A stretch of DNA of 64,000 nucleotides from Prostheceraeus crozeri (taxonomy: Eukaryota > Platyhelminthes > Polycladida > Euryleptidae), in NCBI GenBank assembly GCA_907163375.1, contig CAJQUW010005364.1, positions 124,001-188,000 on the forward strand, written 5' to 3'. This document shows, in pieces, positions 36,411-45,887 of this stretch (its first letter is position 1; every line of letters starts with the position of its first letter). A program made the translations under genes and the position numbers. Below the pieces are notes generated by a model, which saw only the letters and a program-made list of their open reading frames with translations, was not told the DNA's origin and ran no database searches.

Positions 36411-37448
36411 ATGAATTTGCTTGATATTATTGGGGAGTTTGAAAACCGCAGGCCGAGAATATTTTTGAACAGAGAGCATTTTGACACTGACTTCGACTTT
36501 CATCAGCGTTTCAGAATGCAAGAGAGTACTTACGAAGCATTAGAGGAAGTTATCGGTCCTCTCCTCAAGCATGAGACAGAAAGGAACCATGCTCTTTCCC
36601 CAATGGAACAAATCTTAAGCTGCATTCGATTTTTTGCGACCAACAGCTTTTATCATGTGTTAAGGGATGCACACGGACCGTCAGAGTCGACAATTTGTCG
36701 CTGCGTTCAGAGAGTCACGTCCGCTGTAAACGACAATATGTTCAAAGAATATGTTCGATTCCCGTCGGACTGTAATAAGGTCAGACAGGACTTCTATGAA
36801 GTTGCAGGCATGCCTTCAGTCTGTGGAGTTGTTGATGGAACTCTGATCGACATTGAAAGACCGACGTTTCATGAGGAGCAGTTTGTGGATCGCCAAGGAA
36901 ATCACTCTCTCGATGTGATGCTAATCTGCGGCCCTAACAACGAATTTTTTTATTGCAATTCTTCTTGGCCGGGAAGCGTGAATGATGCCAGAGTTTTGCG
37001 CAATAGCAATATTTTCCGTGCATCAAATGAAAATTTTCGTTTTTTCCCTGGTGGTGTCATACTTGGAGACTATATATATCCCTGTCTTGACTGGCTAATT
37101 CCTCCCTTGCTGTGCAATCCCTCTGCAGATGTTGCCATTGAAAGCTTCAATCGCTCACATAGAAAGACCCGATGCATTATTGAGCGCAGCATCGGGATAC
37201 TGAAGAATCGCTTCCCATGTTTGCGACAGAAGCTAAGTGTGAAGTCTGCTACGCTCGCTGCTGAGATTGTCAAGGCATGTGTAACATTGCACAATTTCTG
37301 TATCGCAAAAGGCGATTCAATGGATCCTACGGATGCCATCTCAGAGCAGACATCAACATCGGCTGAAACATGGCTTTCGAGTGGACTCGAGTTTCAAGAG
37401 AGAACTGAGAGGAGAAGACAACTTGTTGATAATTTCAGACAACCATGA
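36411..37448 (+). CDS. Harbinger DDE transposase, 345 aa
   Basis: Intact frame of normal length for the family (about 340-400 aa), related to HARBI1. Nuclease motifs in order: GVVDGTLIDIERP (first Asp, residue about 140), SSWPGSVNDARVLRNS (second Asp, about 190), VILGDYIYPCLDWLIPP, and FNRSHRKTRCIIERSIGILK with the Glu. The N-terminal part has the helix-turn-helix-like segment ESTICRCVQRVTSAV. It would cut and join the 3-bp target. In this superfamily it works with the Myb-like protein encoded on the opposite strand. The ATG lies 360 bp inside the left end. Confidence 0.95.
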   Translation: MNLLDIIGEFENRRPRIFLNREHFDTDFDFHQRFRMQESTYEALEEVIGPLLKHETERNHALSPMEQILSCIRFFATNSFYHVLRDAHGPSESTICRCVQRVTSAVNDNMFKEYVRFPSDCNKVRQDFYEVAGMPSVCGVVDGTLIDIERPTFHEEQFVDRQGNHSLDVMLICGPNNEFFYCNSSWPGSVNDARVLRNSNIFRASNENFRFFPGGVILGDYIYPCLDWLIPPLLCNPSADVAIESFNRSHRKTRCIIERSIGILKNRFPCLRQKLSVKSATLAAEIVKACVTLHNFCIAKGDSMDPTDAISEQTSTSAETWLSSGLEFQERTERRRQLVDNFRQP

Positions 37449-38081
37449 CTTGAGTGTTTGACCTTAAAACAATATAATATACTGTATATTACTGGAATTC
37501 AAGTTGCTTTGTTCATCGATTAAGAGATGGTTTTTAGAGTTATGTTTAGCACTGTGCAATTTACGGAAAACACAAAAAGATGTCCATGTATTTGAGCAAA
37601 ATTTTAATACAAATAAAATACAAAAAAATTCTCCTGAAATTCTCCTGAAATAATTACGAATTATGACAAAGTATTCATCAACAATTGAACCAATTGGATT
37701 TTCAATTCATTAAGTATTTATTCAAGAACTCAGATATAGCACGGGGTTTCACGGATATAACAATCAGCATTTCGTACCAGATAACTTTCATTCTGAAATT
37801 CATTTGTATTATTCTTATGAGGTTTCAGAGATATAACAAACGATTAAAACTGCCTTCATAAATGATAACTGGAATGGGTTGTGCGGATGGAGGTTGGAGA
37901 ATTCATGCTTGCGAGTAGGTAGGTCTACTCTTGTTTCCTAATTTTGTTATGAAGCATTATAATGCACAATTTCTCAAATTATATTTCCTAAGACAATTTC
38001 GATGAGGCATGTCAAAAACACTCTATTTGATAACAAATTATTTATTATAACAATGAAAATGAAAATGAAAATTCCAAATGA

Positions 38082-38654
38082 TCAGTCACTATCGGAGTCC
38101 GACACTTGTCTCTTTAAGATCTTTATTTCGAGCCGTAATTTCTTGTTCTTTAGCCTCAAGTGCTCCAATAACAATTCATCTTTCTCCACTTCAACTGCTC
38201 TCTTTCCGGTTTTCCTCTTTGCTACACACTTCGTGATCTGTCCAGCTGAGACAACGTTGTCACTGGTGGTCGCTTGAAGTTGCACAACCTCAGTCTCTGT
38301 GACTCGGAGACCTCGCATGATTGGGCTCTCCCTACCAATAATGGCAAGCACCATTTCGTCTGCTTCAGACAACTTCTTGTCGACACCCCCATCGCTGCCG
38401 GTTTGTCGACGGTTATCAACTTTTTTCATGGTTGATCCACGAATATTCCTCCACACCACGTCTCTCCAAACTTCACTTTCTTTCTTGATGCCATTCGATT
38501 CCATAACAGATTTTATTTCCTCCCAAGCCAATTTCTTCTTCCTTTTTCCTTCAGCGAAGTCATTGAAGCTGCCGAATAATATGTTGTTGCGACTCAGAAT
38601 TTCTTTAAGAAGCAATAGTTTCTGTTCTGCGGATAACATGACGTTCAATATCAT
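38082..38654 (-). CDS. Harbinger Myb/SANT-like DNA-binding protein, 190 aa
   Basis: The N-terminal half has the trihelix/Myb-SANT pattern of the Harbinger second protein: LSAEQKLLLLKEI, KLAWEEIKSVMES, then EVWRDVVWRNIRGSTMKKV. The C-terminus is a charged coiled coil (DELLLEHLRLKNKKLRLEIK) ending in Asp/Ser repeats. In known Harbinger systems the partner binds the element ends and helps bring the transposase into the nucleus. It converges with the transposase gene. Confidence 0.85.
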   Translation of the reverse strand: MILNVMLSAEQKLLLLKEILSRNNILFGSFNDFAEGKRKKKLAWEEIKSVMESNGIKKESEVWRDVVWRNIRGSTMKKVDNRRQTGSDGGVDKKLSEADEMVLAIIGRESPIMRGLRVTETEVVQLQATTSDNVVSAGQITKCVAKRKTGKRAVEVEKDELLLEHLRLKNKKLRLEIKILKRQVSDSDSD

Positions 38655-40062
38655 TCATCAACAATAATTTTCTTGACCAAGCACTTCTTATAAAAGTCTG
38701 TTGTATCGCCAATCAGACAAAGGTTGCATAGCGACGATGCTGCATAATCAGACACAAATATAGGTCAAATGACGTGCAACAGACAAGCATTTTATCAGCT
38801 ATCTGTTACTTCTATCACTCGTTTATGAAATTGACATTCTATCAGTTGATAACTTACAACTGATAACTGTCAACTGATAACTGATAGCTGATAAAAGTTT
38901 TATGAAATAGGCCCCTGGCTATGGACTCACTCTTTTGGGTACAATTCGATCGCATCGACGGGAAATACCGGCACACATGAAAACAGCTCAGCAGCGAGCT
39001 GTCCACTCAAGTATTTTTATTCATGATCATGAAAATAAGATCTTTTTAGTGTCATACATACGTAAAAAAGGCAAAAATGTTTTGATGTTGAGTTCCTCGC
39101 ACAGCGGAAACGGAATTGTACCGGAAATGAACAACAAGCCGCAATTGATTATGGATTACAACGTGGGAAAAGGAGCAGTAGACCAACTGGATGAAAACGT
39201 AGCCGAGTTCACATGCAAGAGAAAGACTGTCCGATGGCCGCTCTTGGTTTGGTATAACATGCTCGATGTTGCCGCATATAATGGATACTTACTCTGCAAG
39301 TTTGACAATAATGCAGTTGAAAGACGAAAATATTTGAAGGATCTAACCTACCAATTAGTGTACAATTTTGCGTGCCAACGGAATGCTAACAAAAATCTTC
39401 CATCTGAAAGCAAACAAGCCGCTGAAATTCTTGGATTCAAAATCCTTAATCCTGCAGTCACTCCACTTAATGACCAAAGTGCTAAGGGTTGCTTTGTGTG
39501 CAAAAAAATACACGAAATAAATGCGATGCCTGTATGAGAGCAATTTGCCCAAATCATCGTGTGATAATAAAGTCTTCGAAGTGTCAGTACTGTTAGTCGT
39601 CCTCTACTATAATTCAATATTCACTCACAACTTCATTTCTAAATTGTCAATATGACCCTATGAGTTGTATATTAGTTCAATGATATGTAATTATGGCTTA
39701 TGACCTTTCGTTCTGTAACATTAAAAACATTTTAAAAGGATCAAATATGACTTTTACAGGTAACTACAAAATGTAGTGGATGCTAGGTTAAGGTATATTC
39801 ATTTCCGTGCGAGGATAAGGGTTAAGATGCTTATTAGCAACTATTCATTCCTTTTGATATCCGACTTGTTTCATACTACTTATTTAGGAGTCATCTCGGT
39901 AGTATGTAAATTGGCAAATTTTGACTTTTTTAAAACTGCTCAAATATTTTTGGACCACGGGAACGTAATCTACACAGGAAACTGAATCTTTTCATGTAAA
40001 AATTCTCTCTGTATACACATACCTTTTAGGGTCGACACTCTACCTATATATCCCTACTCTAA

Positions 40063-41255
40063 GGACAAGTTAGTTGAGTGCTTTGGTGAAGGTCAGCATG
40101 CGCATCGTCCACATGGCTCGACGACAAGCGCCGTAGTTCCCATTCAGGATCATATTTCCACATCCCTTGACTCAAGAAGCACATTGACTATGCGTATGAT
40201 ATGTCTGGATACTTCAAAGGCATTTGATCGATTGCGACATAATCGTTTATTGAATTTTCTATCATCGATGGGACTTAATTCTGGTTTTCTGAATTGGTTG
40301 TTGTCGTATCTCATCTCCCGATCTTTTCAGGTGAAAATTAATGGTAAATGTGGCTCCGTGGTTGATATACTCTCAGGAGCTCCGCAAGGCTCAGTTTTGG
40401 GACACTACCTCTTCATTGCGTTTATGGGTTCATTTGATTTTAGTGCAGACCACATCAAATGTGTGAAATATGCCGATGAAGTGACAATAATGGGACTACT
40501 GAATCTCATGAACAGATTTTGTTGTCCTTATCAGACATTGTATTGAAGGTTCAAAATATGCTTTGAATATTTCTTGCTCCGCGTACATCATTGAAATATC
40601 CTGTTTAGGTTCCTTCTAATTTTGTCAGCGTTGATTTTGTTCGAATTCTTGATGTCACGTTTACAAATAGGCTAACGTGGAATTTGTATGTAAGTGACAT
40701 TTTGAAGAAGGGGTTCGCCGTCTTTACCGGTACATCATCCGTTGTCTGCGTCAGACTTTGGGGAACCATGAACTAATTGTAATTTTCCATGCAATCATCA
40801 CTTCCTTATTTACTTTTGTATCACCGGTTTTTGGTCATCCTTCTAAAACCTTGACTGAAAAGACTGATCGTTTTTTTTCAGAAGATCACACCGTTTAATT
40901 TGTGGACGTGAGTGTGAATGTGGCAAGTCTGACCTGTTTTCGGACATGTTACTTCGAATTTGGTTGAATTTTTTGCATAACACTGTGAAGCTAACTCTTG
41001 TCATCTGCTACATAACTTTGTGCCAAGTCGCTTGAGAATCAGTGATCACTTTTCGATTCCTTTATCGCGTACTGCCAGACGATCAAACTCTTTTTACCCT
41101 TGGATTTGTGTGGAAGCAAATGAGTCTTTGTACAAAATTTAGCCAGCATTATTATTCTCTTACTGAATACTTTGTCACATTATCATCTACACGTACTTGA
41201 TTATTGCATTGAATGCTGTATTGATGATTTCCATTATTCTAAATATAAACACATC
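40063..41255 (+). pseudogene. LINE copy D, second part: reverse transcriptase palm to 3' end
   Basis: Resumes where 33346 stops: KDKLVECFGEGQHAHRPHGS, then CLDTSKAFDRLRHNRLLNFL, SGAPQGSVLGHYLF and KYADEVTIM near 40464, where the second catalytic Asp of YADD is Glu. The frame is lost after 40546, but C-terminal remnants remain (DVTFTNRLTWN near 40655, ITSLFTFVSPVFGHPSK near 40797). The 3' end is a CT-dinucleotide run at about 41258-41270. Confidence 0.8.
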
Positions 41256-41483
41256 TCTCTCTCTCTCTCAGTGCAATCACGAAATCCAACGCATCTGTTT
41301 CAACTTAAAACGGGACGGATTCATCCATGGCAGTAACCACTGAGCTCTCAATTTCTTCTTTCAATTCTGAGAATGCCCTTTCTGCGTCCGAAGAAATGCG
41401 AATTGTCGTTGTGATGCGCAGAGGATCAATTTTGCTCGAAAAACTTTTGATCCACTTTGATTAATATGTCAAAAGACCAAGAG

Positions 41484-42322
41484 CATAGAGTAGGGATATG
41501 TAGAGTGTCGACTCAAAAAATATCTGTATACAGTGAAAATTTTTATATCAGAAGATTCAGTTTTCTGTGGAGATTACGTTCCCGTGGTCCAAAAAATTAT
41601 TTATGCAGTTTTAAAAGAGTCAAAATTTGCCAATTTATATACTGCCGCAATGACTCTCCTATATAAGTAGTATGAAGCAAGTTAGATATCAAAATGAATG
41701 AATATTTGTTAATAAGCATCCTAGCTAAGCGTAAATTAAACTGATTATCAAGGGAATATTATGATCCGTATCATAATGGAAGTCTTCATGAAAGAGTCTC
41801 AATGTTATTCGTGCTTTCTTGGCTGAAATTTCAAGTTTTTACATCAATTTTCACCGGCATATTTTTATGATTCACTAAATTCATGCTTTATTTCTTGAAT
41901 CTGAATAATGATGTGGACCCATTTACATCTTTCAAAGTTAATTGAAATCAATGTCTTTGATTATGTGATTTTGCTCTGCCAGTGGCAGGTTGCCTGTGAC
42001 ATGATCACGCCTAAGAAAATACTCTTGAGGTTCAGCATGAAAGTAGTAGGAACTCATCGAATTGGTAATTTAACAAACATTAAATCTCCAAGGCTGTCAT
42101 GACACTGAGAATCTGTAAAATACCATCATTCCTTCTGCATTACAATCATGAACACTCAATTCCGTTATAGTTTCTTCAAAACTGCAAAAATTTGAATATC
42201 TCACATTTGGCAACAATGACCAACTGTATCGCCCACGAGTTCATTTGATAAAATCGAAAGTGTATACGCATTTGGGATTCAATAAATGCGGAGTTACCAC
42301 TCTACCTAATATACCTACTGAT
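41484..42322 (+). mobile_element. 839-bp TIR element, copy 2, complete, superfamily unknown
   Basis: The target duplication GACCAAGAG is at 41475-41483 and 42323-42331. Ends are CATAGAGTAGGGATATGTAG at the left and, inward from the right, ATCAGTAGGTATATTAGG, then TAGAGTG in both. A 9-bp duplication fits Mutator-like elements best, but no transposase is present to test this. It is the intact counterpart of copy 1 at 33347-40062 and is in the opposite orientation. Confidence 0.85.
41908..42102 (+). CDS. Small ORF (64 aa) of the 839-family element, copy 2
   Basis: Identical in all 64 residues to the ORF at 33567-33761. The middle (QWQVACDMITPKKILLR) is also recognisable in the older copy near 21940. 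No known motif; function unknown. Confidence 0.3.
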   Translation: MMWTHLHLSKLIEINVFDYVILLCQWQVACDMITPKKILLRFSMKVVGTHRIGNLTNIKSPRLS

Positions 42323-42960
42323 GACCAAGAGAGTTCTCCGAAGGCTCTTCATTTTTCATGGAATCGGCGATTCATGCAGCGGTCGTAATTTCTGGTTCTC
42401 TATCACATACCCGAGAATGCGTCGAAAAATTGCATTTCTTGTCATTGTAGGTTAAATTCCTTTGTTTGGCAATTTCCGGCTTGACCTTGCGGCAATTGGC
42501 TTTCAGTCGGAGGATAGATGTACAAAGAGTTCTGGAGGGTCGATCATCATTGGAGTTAGACCACAGATTAGGATAGGAGGCAAAGAACCATTTTACCTAA
42601 AAGTCAAGCTTTAATGTTGTTTTTGGAAGTCTTCCAGGTACCACGTCTGCGCAAAGACCGGGAAGAATTGAAAGCTTGAATGCTGGATGAGTCCTGTCAC
42701 AATCCATGACAGGGATTCCGACGCCATCAACACAGATTTTATTGCTGCAATTCGACGCAAGGATAATCGATCCGCAATTTTAGGATGAATGAAGCTTCTA
42801 CGAGTTTTGCTACCGCTATCGAAGATTCCTTCAATTTCGTTTCCATCAACTGACATTTTCTTTATTTTCATTTTTTTCATTATTGCATGTGATAAAGACA
42901 GGAACACCGGCAAGGGTGATGCTGATGTTGCAGATGTATAAAAATATCATTTAATCAACC

Positions 42961-43297
42961 TTCCGTTACAGCGCGTCGTGGTCACAAATTACCGTCCCGG
43001 AGCTACATATATAGTTATTATGGTGTACATATATTTTACGTGCATTAGTAAATTATAAAGATAGTTTGATCGTACAAATCCGAAAGACTTTCCTAATAAT
43101 ACACATCCTACATCGAACATTCTCCTTCTGTATCCTACTTCATATCTAAATTGCTCATAGTCTGTATAGTTCTGATGCGCAAAAGTTGAAGCTATCTAAG
43201 GTTTCAAGTGCGAGAGAATGAAAAGTGGAATGAGGCTTTAGATTTTGATCAATTCCTTGATATTGATGTCAACTAAGAATGAATATTTTATTTTCAG
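42961..43297. other. Sequence before the exon at 43298
   Basis: Nothing recognised apart from the polypyrimidine tract and TTTTCAG at its 3' end. Confidence 0.3.
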
Positions 43298-43612
43298 ATA
43301 GATTTGAAGTACACACTCTTGAGTTCCTCGAGCCACAAACATTGCGGCAGGGCTTTGTGCACGCTCGTATCCGTAGCAATTGCTATTTTCCGAAACGTGG
43401 ATTTAAAGGATTTTCCGAAGTTTATAAAATAAATCCCTTAAGGTGGAACACCAATCAGCATCGCGGGTGGAAGACTGAATTTACTATGAAGAAAATTATA
43501 AACTACATATTTTTTGAGAAAGGCACAAACCTTCTTCCATTCAAGTTTTCCTATTGGTACCCAGGTACCAGAAAAGAAATTTATGTGAATCTCACGAAAC
43601 CTGTGTCATTAC
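43298..43612 (+). CDS. Candidate host exon with an unknown beta-rich domain
   Basis: A 315-bp open block between ATTTTATTTTCAG (before 43298) and C|GTAAGT (after 43612), both near-consensus splice sites. Phases are 1 and 1, so it is a symmetric 105-codon exon, the same type as 20567-20854. Product segments: RFEVHTLEFLEPQTLRQGF, TEFTMKKIINYIFFEKGTN, SYWYPGTRKEIYVNLTK. By eye it follows the pattern of the exon at 20567 (FEI/FEV start, a central charged segment, then two beta strands ending in NK/TK), so it may be a second domain of the same gene or of a paralogue. No signal-peptide exon was found nearby. Confidence 0.45.
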
Positions 43613-43964
43613 GTAAGTTGAAGCAAATTCCATGTTTTGTACACACCATCATTGCCTGACAAGTGATTAAAAAAAAACGCTTATCAAATGCGCTACAAAT
43701 CCTTATCTATGAGACCACAAAATATCCTTGAAACACAAATAGCTTTTAAAAGCTTCCTGATAAAATCTTAATTAGAATCCTGATCAATACTTAACAAAAA
43801 TGTTTGAAAAGTCTGGTAGGAACAAAACGAAGGCCGAGGAAAATTAAATCAGTTATCTAGCTTATTTCTTGCAATAGTTCACACTATAAGTCACAAAGTC
43901 CTATTAAAAGGTACAGCATACTCCGTCCAATTTTTAAGTTATATATTCGTATGAAAAGGTACAT

Positions 43965-44226
43965 AAATAGCAGGCGTCCAACGCCTTCAAAAATTAGCAA
44001 AGCAACACAACTTTATAAGTAAGCCGACTTACTGCTGCTGTCCATGACTGTCGGCTCTAAACTGCCTCCATGGCCAAACACTTGACCCGCTGCTAAAATA
44101 GCAGGCGTCGAACGCCTTCAAAAATTAGCAAAGCAACACAACTTTATAAGTAAGCCGACTTATTGCTGCTGTCCATGACTGTCGGCTCTAAACTGCCTCC
44201 ATGGCCAAACACTTGACCCGCTGCTG
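43965..44226. repeat. Tandem duplication, 131-bp unit, two copies
   Basis: AAATAGCAGGCGTC starts copies at 43965 and 44096, and they are almost identical to the end (GACCCGCTGCT). The Tc1-like element is inserted right after the second copy. Confidence 0.95.
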
Positions 44227-44229
44227 CTA

Positions 44230-45885
44230 CAGTCCGTTTCATAAAAAGTGGATCATCCTAAAATTTGACTAAATAAAACATAAGTATGATACAGAAAGCA
44301 TTTTTCATGTTATTGCATGTCCTTAATATATTTAGATGTCCTTATATAATCTGATAAGCTATGATACAGTAACGGTTCTTAAGAAGCTAATATTTTGTGG
44401 CCCTACCCTTATTGTCAATGACATTACCAATTCGTCTAGGCATTGATTCGATAATATCGTTGATTTTTGACTGATCTAACTTTCTCCACTCTCTTTTTAA
44501 CAGTGACGTAAGTTGTGATGCGCCATCTGTAGGTAGCAGTGAACGACGAACGTTACGTTTTAGAATACTCCATACATTTTCTATGGGATTCAGATCAGGA
44601 GAACGAGCTGGCCAAGATAATGTCCTAAGCCCTAATTGAGACTTGCACAAGTTGACTCTACTACTCCTGTGACACGTAGCATTATCATCCATAAATAACC
44701 AAGTCGATGGATCACCAGGTTGATCTGTCATTTGGCCAATGTTCATTCGTAAAACATTCACATAGCGTTCAGAATTCATGGTTCCTTGCTGTATGTGAAG
44801 TTCAGAGCAGCCATTGGTCCAAATGCCAGCCCAAATTAGTAGAGTCGCACCACCTTGTACCCGGGGACGATGTAAATGTCTCGGAATTTCCTGATCAGAT
44901 TTTATCCATAATTTCAATCGACCCTCACTATCCTTCAGACGGACTGATGCCTCATAAGACCAGACAACCCGATCCCATTGATTTCGCCAGTGACAATGAC
45001 TCATTGCCCATCTGAAACGTCTTTTTGTATGCTGATCTGATAATTCGATCTGAGAGGGTCTCTTACAGCTCTTGAAATTCGACTCAATAAGTCTTCTACG
45101 AATAGTGGACTTAGAAATAGACGAGTATAGTGCAGCCATCTCAGTTAACGAGAGACTTGGATCAACTTTAACAAATCTCAAAATTAGGCGGTCTCTACGT
45201 TTGGATGTTTTGCGTGGACGGCCAGAGCCCTCTTTACGACAGAGTCGAAAATCATCATTATGCCATCGATGCACATTTGTGTAAGGGACATTTAGTCGCT
45301 TGCTTGCAGCTCGCAAAGAAAACCCTTGTTCTAGCAAGGCTGACACTTTGCCTTTTGTGAATGCGATCTCGTTATTGTTCATTTGTGCTTTGTATTGTTT
45401 TCAACCGGTAAGAGATAGATTTCTAGCTGAAAGCAATCAGGAGTGCTGCCAACACCACCGCAACGAAGTCAGGAAGCTATGGAACATGAAGTCCAGTTAA
45501 TCACATGTAGCAGTTACATTATTGTTGATGAATAATGGTGCTATACTGGCTCTGATTGACCGATATTCTTTAGTTTTGTTTTGCTTGATAGCTTTTGGCT
45601 TGTAGAACAACATATTACATAACAAAGGAAACAAATGTAATTTTATAAGAGTGAGGTATGATTTTGTGTAACATTGCTAAATGAAGATCAAATTATCTAC
45701 TACTTCTTTATCTATAACAGGAAAACAACTCAATATTCATGCTTGAAATTTCCAACAATGATATTAGTAAGCACAACTGACATATCTTCCAAATTTCAGA
45801 GAAATTCGTTCAAGTTTGGCGGAGTTAGACAAAGTTGAAGTTAAGGCGATGTTTAAGGGTGATCCATTTTTTATGAAACAATCTG
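44230..45885 (-). mobile_element. Full-length Tc1/mariner-like element (1,656 bp)
   Basis: TA at 44228-44229 and 45886-45887. The left end CAGTCCGTTTCATAAAAAGT and, read inward, the right end CAGATTGTTTCATAAAAAAT continue as GGATCAxCCTxAAA, giving imperfect inverted repeats of about 33 bp. The transposase lies on the minus strand and is open throughout. Confidence 0.95.
44387..45382 (-). CDS. Tc1-like transposase, 331 aa, first catalytic Asp replaced by Tyr
   Basis: Intact frame of normal length (about 340 aa). The N-terminal paired-like domain has two helix-turn-helix parts (SLRAASKRLNVPYTNVHRWH; SLTEMAALYSSISKSTIRRR) with the basic linker GSGRPRKTSKRR between them. Catalytic motifs: VVWSYEASVRLK, where the family has VVWSDE, so Asp is Tyr (TAT for GAT); LFMDDNATCHRS (second Asp); WPARSPDLNPIENVWS (Glu, 34 residues on). 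The ending SMPRRIGNVIDNKG is typical. An otherwise whole gene whose changed residue should abolish cutting. DNA binding may persist. Confidence 0.95.
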   Translation of the reverse strand: MNNNEIAFTKGKVSALLEQGFSLRAASKRLNVPYTNVHRWHNDDFRLCRKEGSGRPRKTSKRRDRLILRFVKVDPSLSLTEMAALYSSISKSTIRRRLIESNFKSCKRPSQIELSDQHTKRRFRWAMSHCHWRNQWDRVVWSYEASVRLKDSEGRLKLWIKSDQEIPRHLHRPRVQGGATLLIWAGIWTNGCSELHIQQGTMNSERYVNVLRMNIGQMTDQPGDPSTWLFMDDNATCHRSSRVNLCKSQLGLRTLSWPARSPDLNPIENVWSILKRNVRRSLLPTDGASQLTSLLKREWRKLDQSKINDIIESMPRRIGNVIDNKGRATKY

Positions 45886-45887
45886 TA

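Larger units (their letters stand above)
36052..38914 (+). mobile_element. PIF/Harbinger element (2.86 kb), looks complete
   Basis: 18-bp perfect inverted ends GGGCCTATTTCATAAAAC (36052-36069 and, inverted, 38897-38914). The 3-bp target duplication CTG lies at 36049-36051 and 38915-38917, fitting the 3-bp duplications of this superfamily. Both ends carry arrays of ACTGATAA-type words, and a second CCTATTTCATAAAAC is at 36106. Two convergent open genes inside, a DDE transposase and a Myb-like protein, are the standard Harbinger pair. Both frames are intact, so this is a young and possibly autonomous copy. Confidence 0.95.
34993..39537 (+). pseudogene. piggyBac transposase split by the Harbinger insertion
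   Basis: I choose the ATG at 34993 (MPRTTRYSAAQALKLIW), which matches the family N-terminus. First part 34993-36051: acidic region (NEEEEENIAHG), then the core with DTLAVDELLLGYRGC (first Asp) and QDIVTDNYFTSQQL (second Asp). Second part 38918-39537: GYGLTLLGTIRSHRREIP, DYNVGKGAVDQLDE (third Asp), WYNMLDVAAYNGY and the tail CFVCKK. With the Harbinger and one CTG set aside the two parts do not run on in one frame, and the segment between TSQQL and GLTLLG is shorter than usual, so the gene also seems to have a small deletion. AATAAA lies near 39567. Confidence 0.85.
33949..39821 (+). mobile_element. piggyBac element with TTAA duplication, interrupted by a Harbinger element
   Basis: TTAA at 33945-33948 and 39822-39825. 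Perfect 14-bp inverted ends CCCTTATCCTCGCA (33949) and TGCGAGGATAAGGG (to 39821). A subterminal word CCTCGCATCCCCTACATT occurs at 33957 and 34134, and inverted (TACAAAATGTAGTGGATGC) near 39765. The 839-family sequence on each side joins cleanly at TTAA when compared with copy 2. Without the Harbinger the element would be about 3.0 kb, the usual size. Confidence 0.95.
33347..40062 (-). mobile_element. 839-family TIR element, copy 1, split by a piggyBac
   Basis: The left part (33347-33944) matches 42322-41730 of copy 2 inverted, and the right part (39826-40062) matches the remainder. Left end AGAGTAGGTATATTAGG and, reading inward from the right, AGAGTAGGGATATATAGG form inverted ends, both followed by TAGAGTG. 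The host LINE frame is interrupted with loss of a few codons and I see no target duplication for this copy. The interior 33949-39821 is a piggyBac with TTAA duplication. Confidence 0.8.
41262..42960 (-). mobile_element. Fossil LTR retroelement fragment (Gypsy-like), broken
   Basis: Minus-strand remains of a retroelement polyprotein: an aspartyl-protease-like region at about 42650-42870 (motif IFDSGS), then the approach to the reverse transcriptase, and at 41270-41440 a later stretch with the AFSELKEEI and ETDA patterns. Most of the reverse transcriptase is absent. No LTRs seen. Several breaks; clearly old. The 839-family element copy 2 is inserted in it with a 9-bp duplication. Confidence 0.5.
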
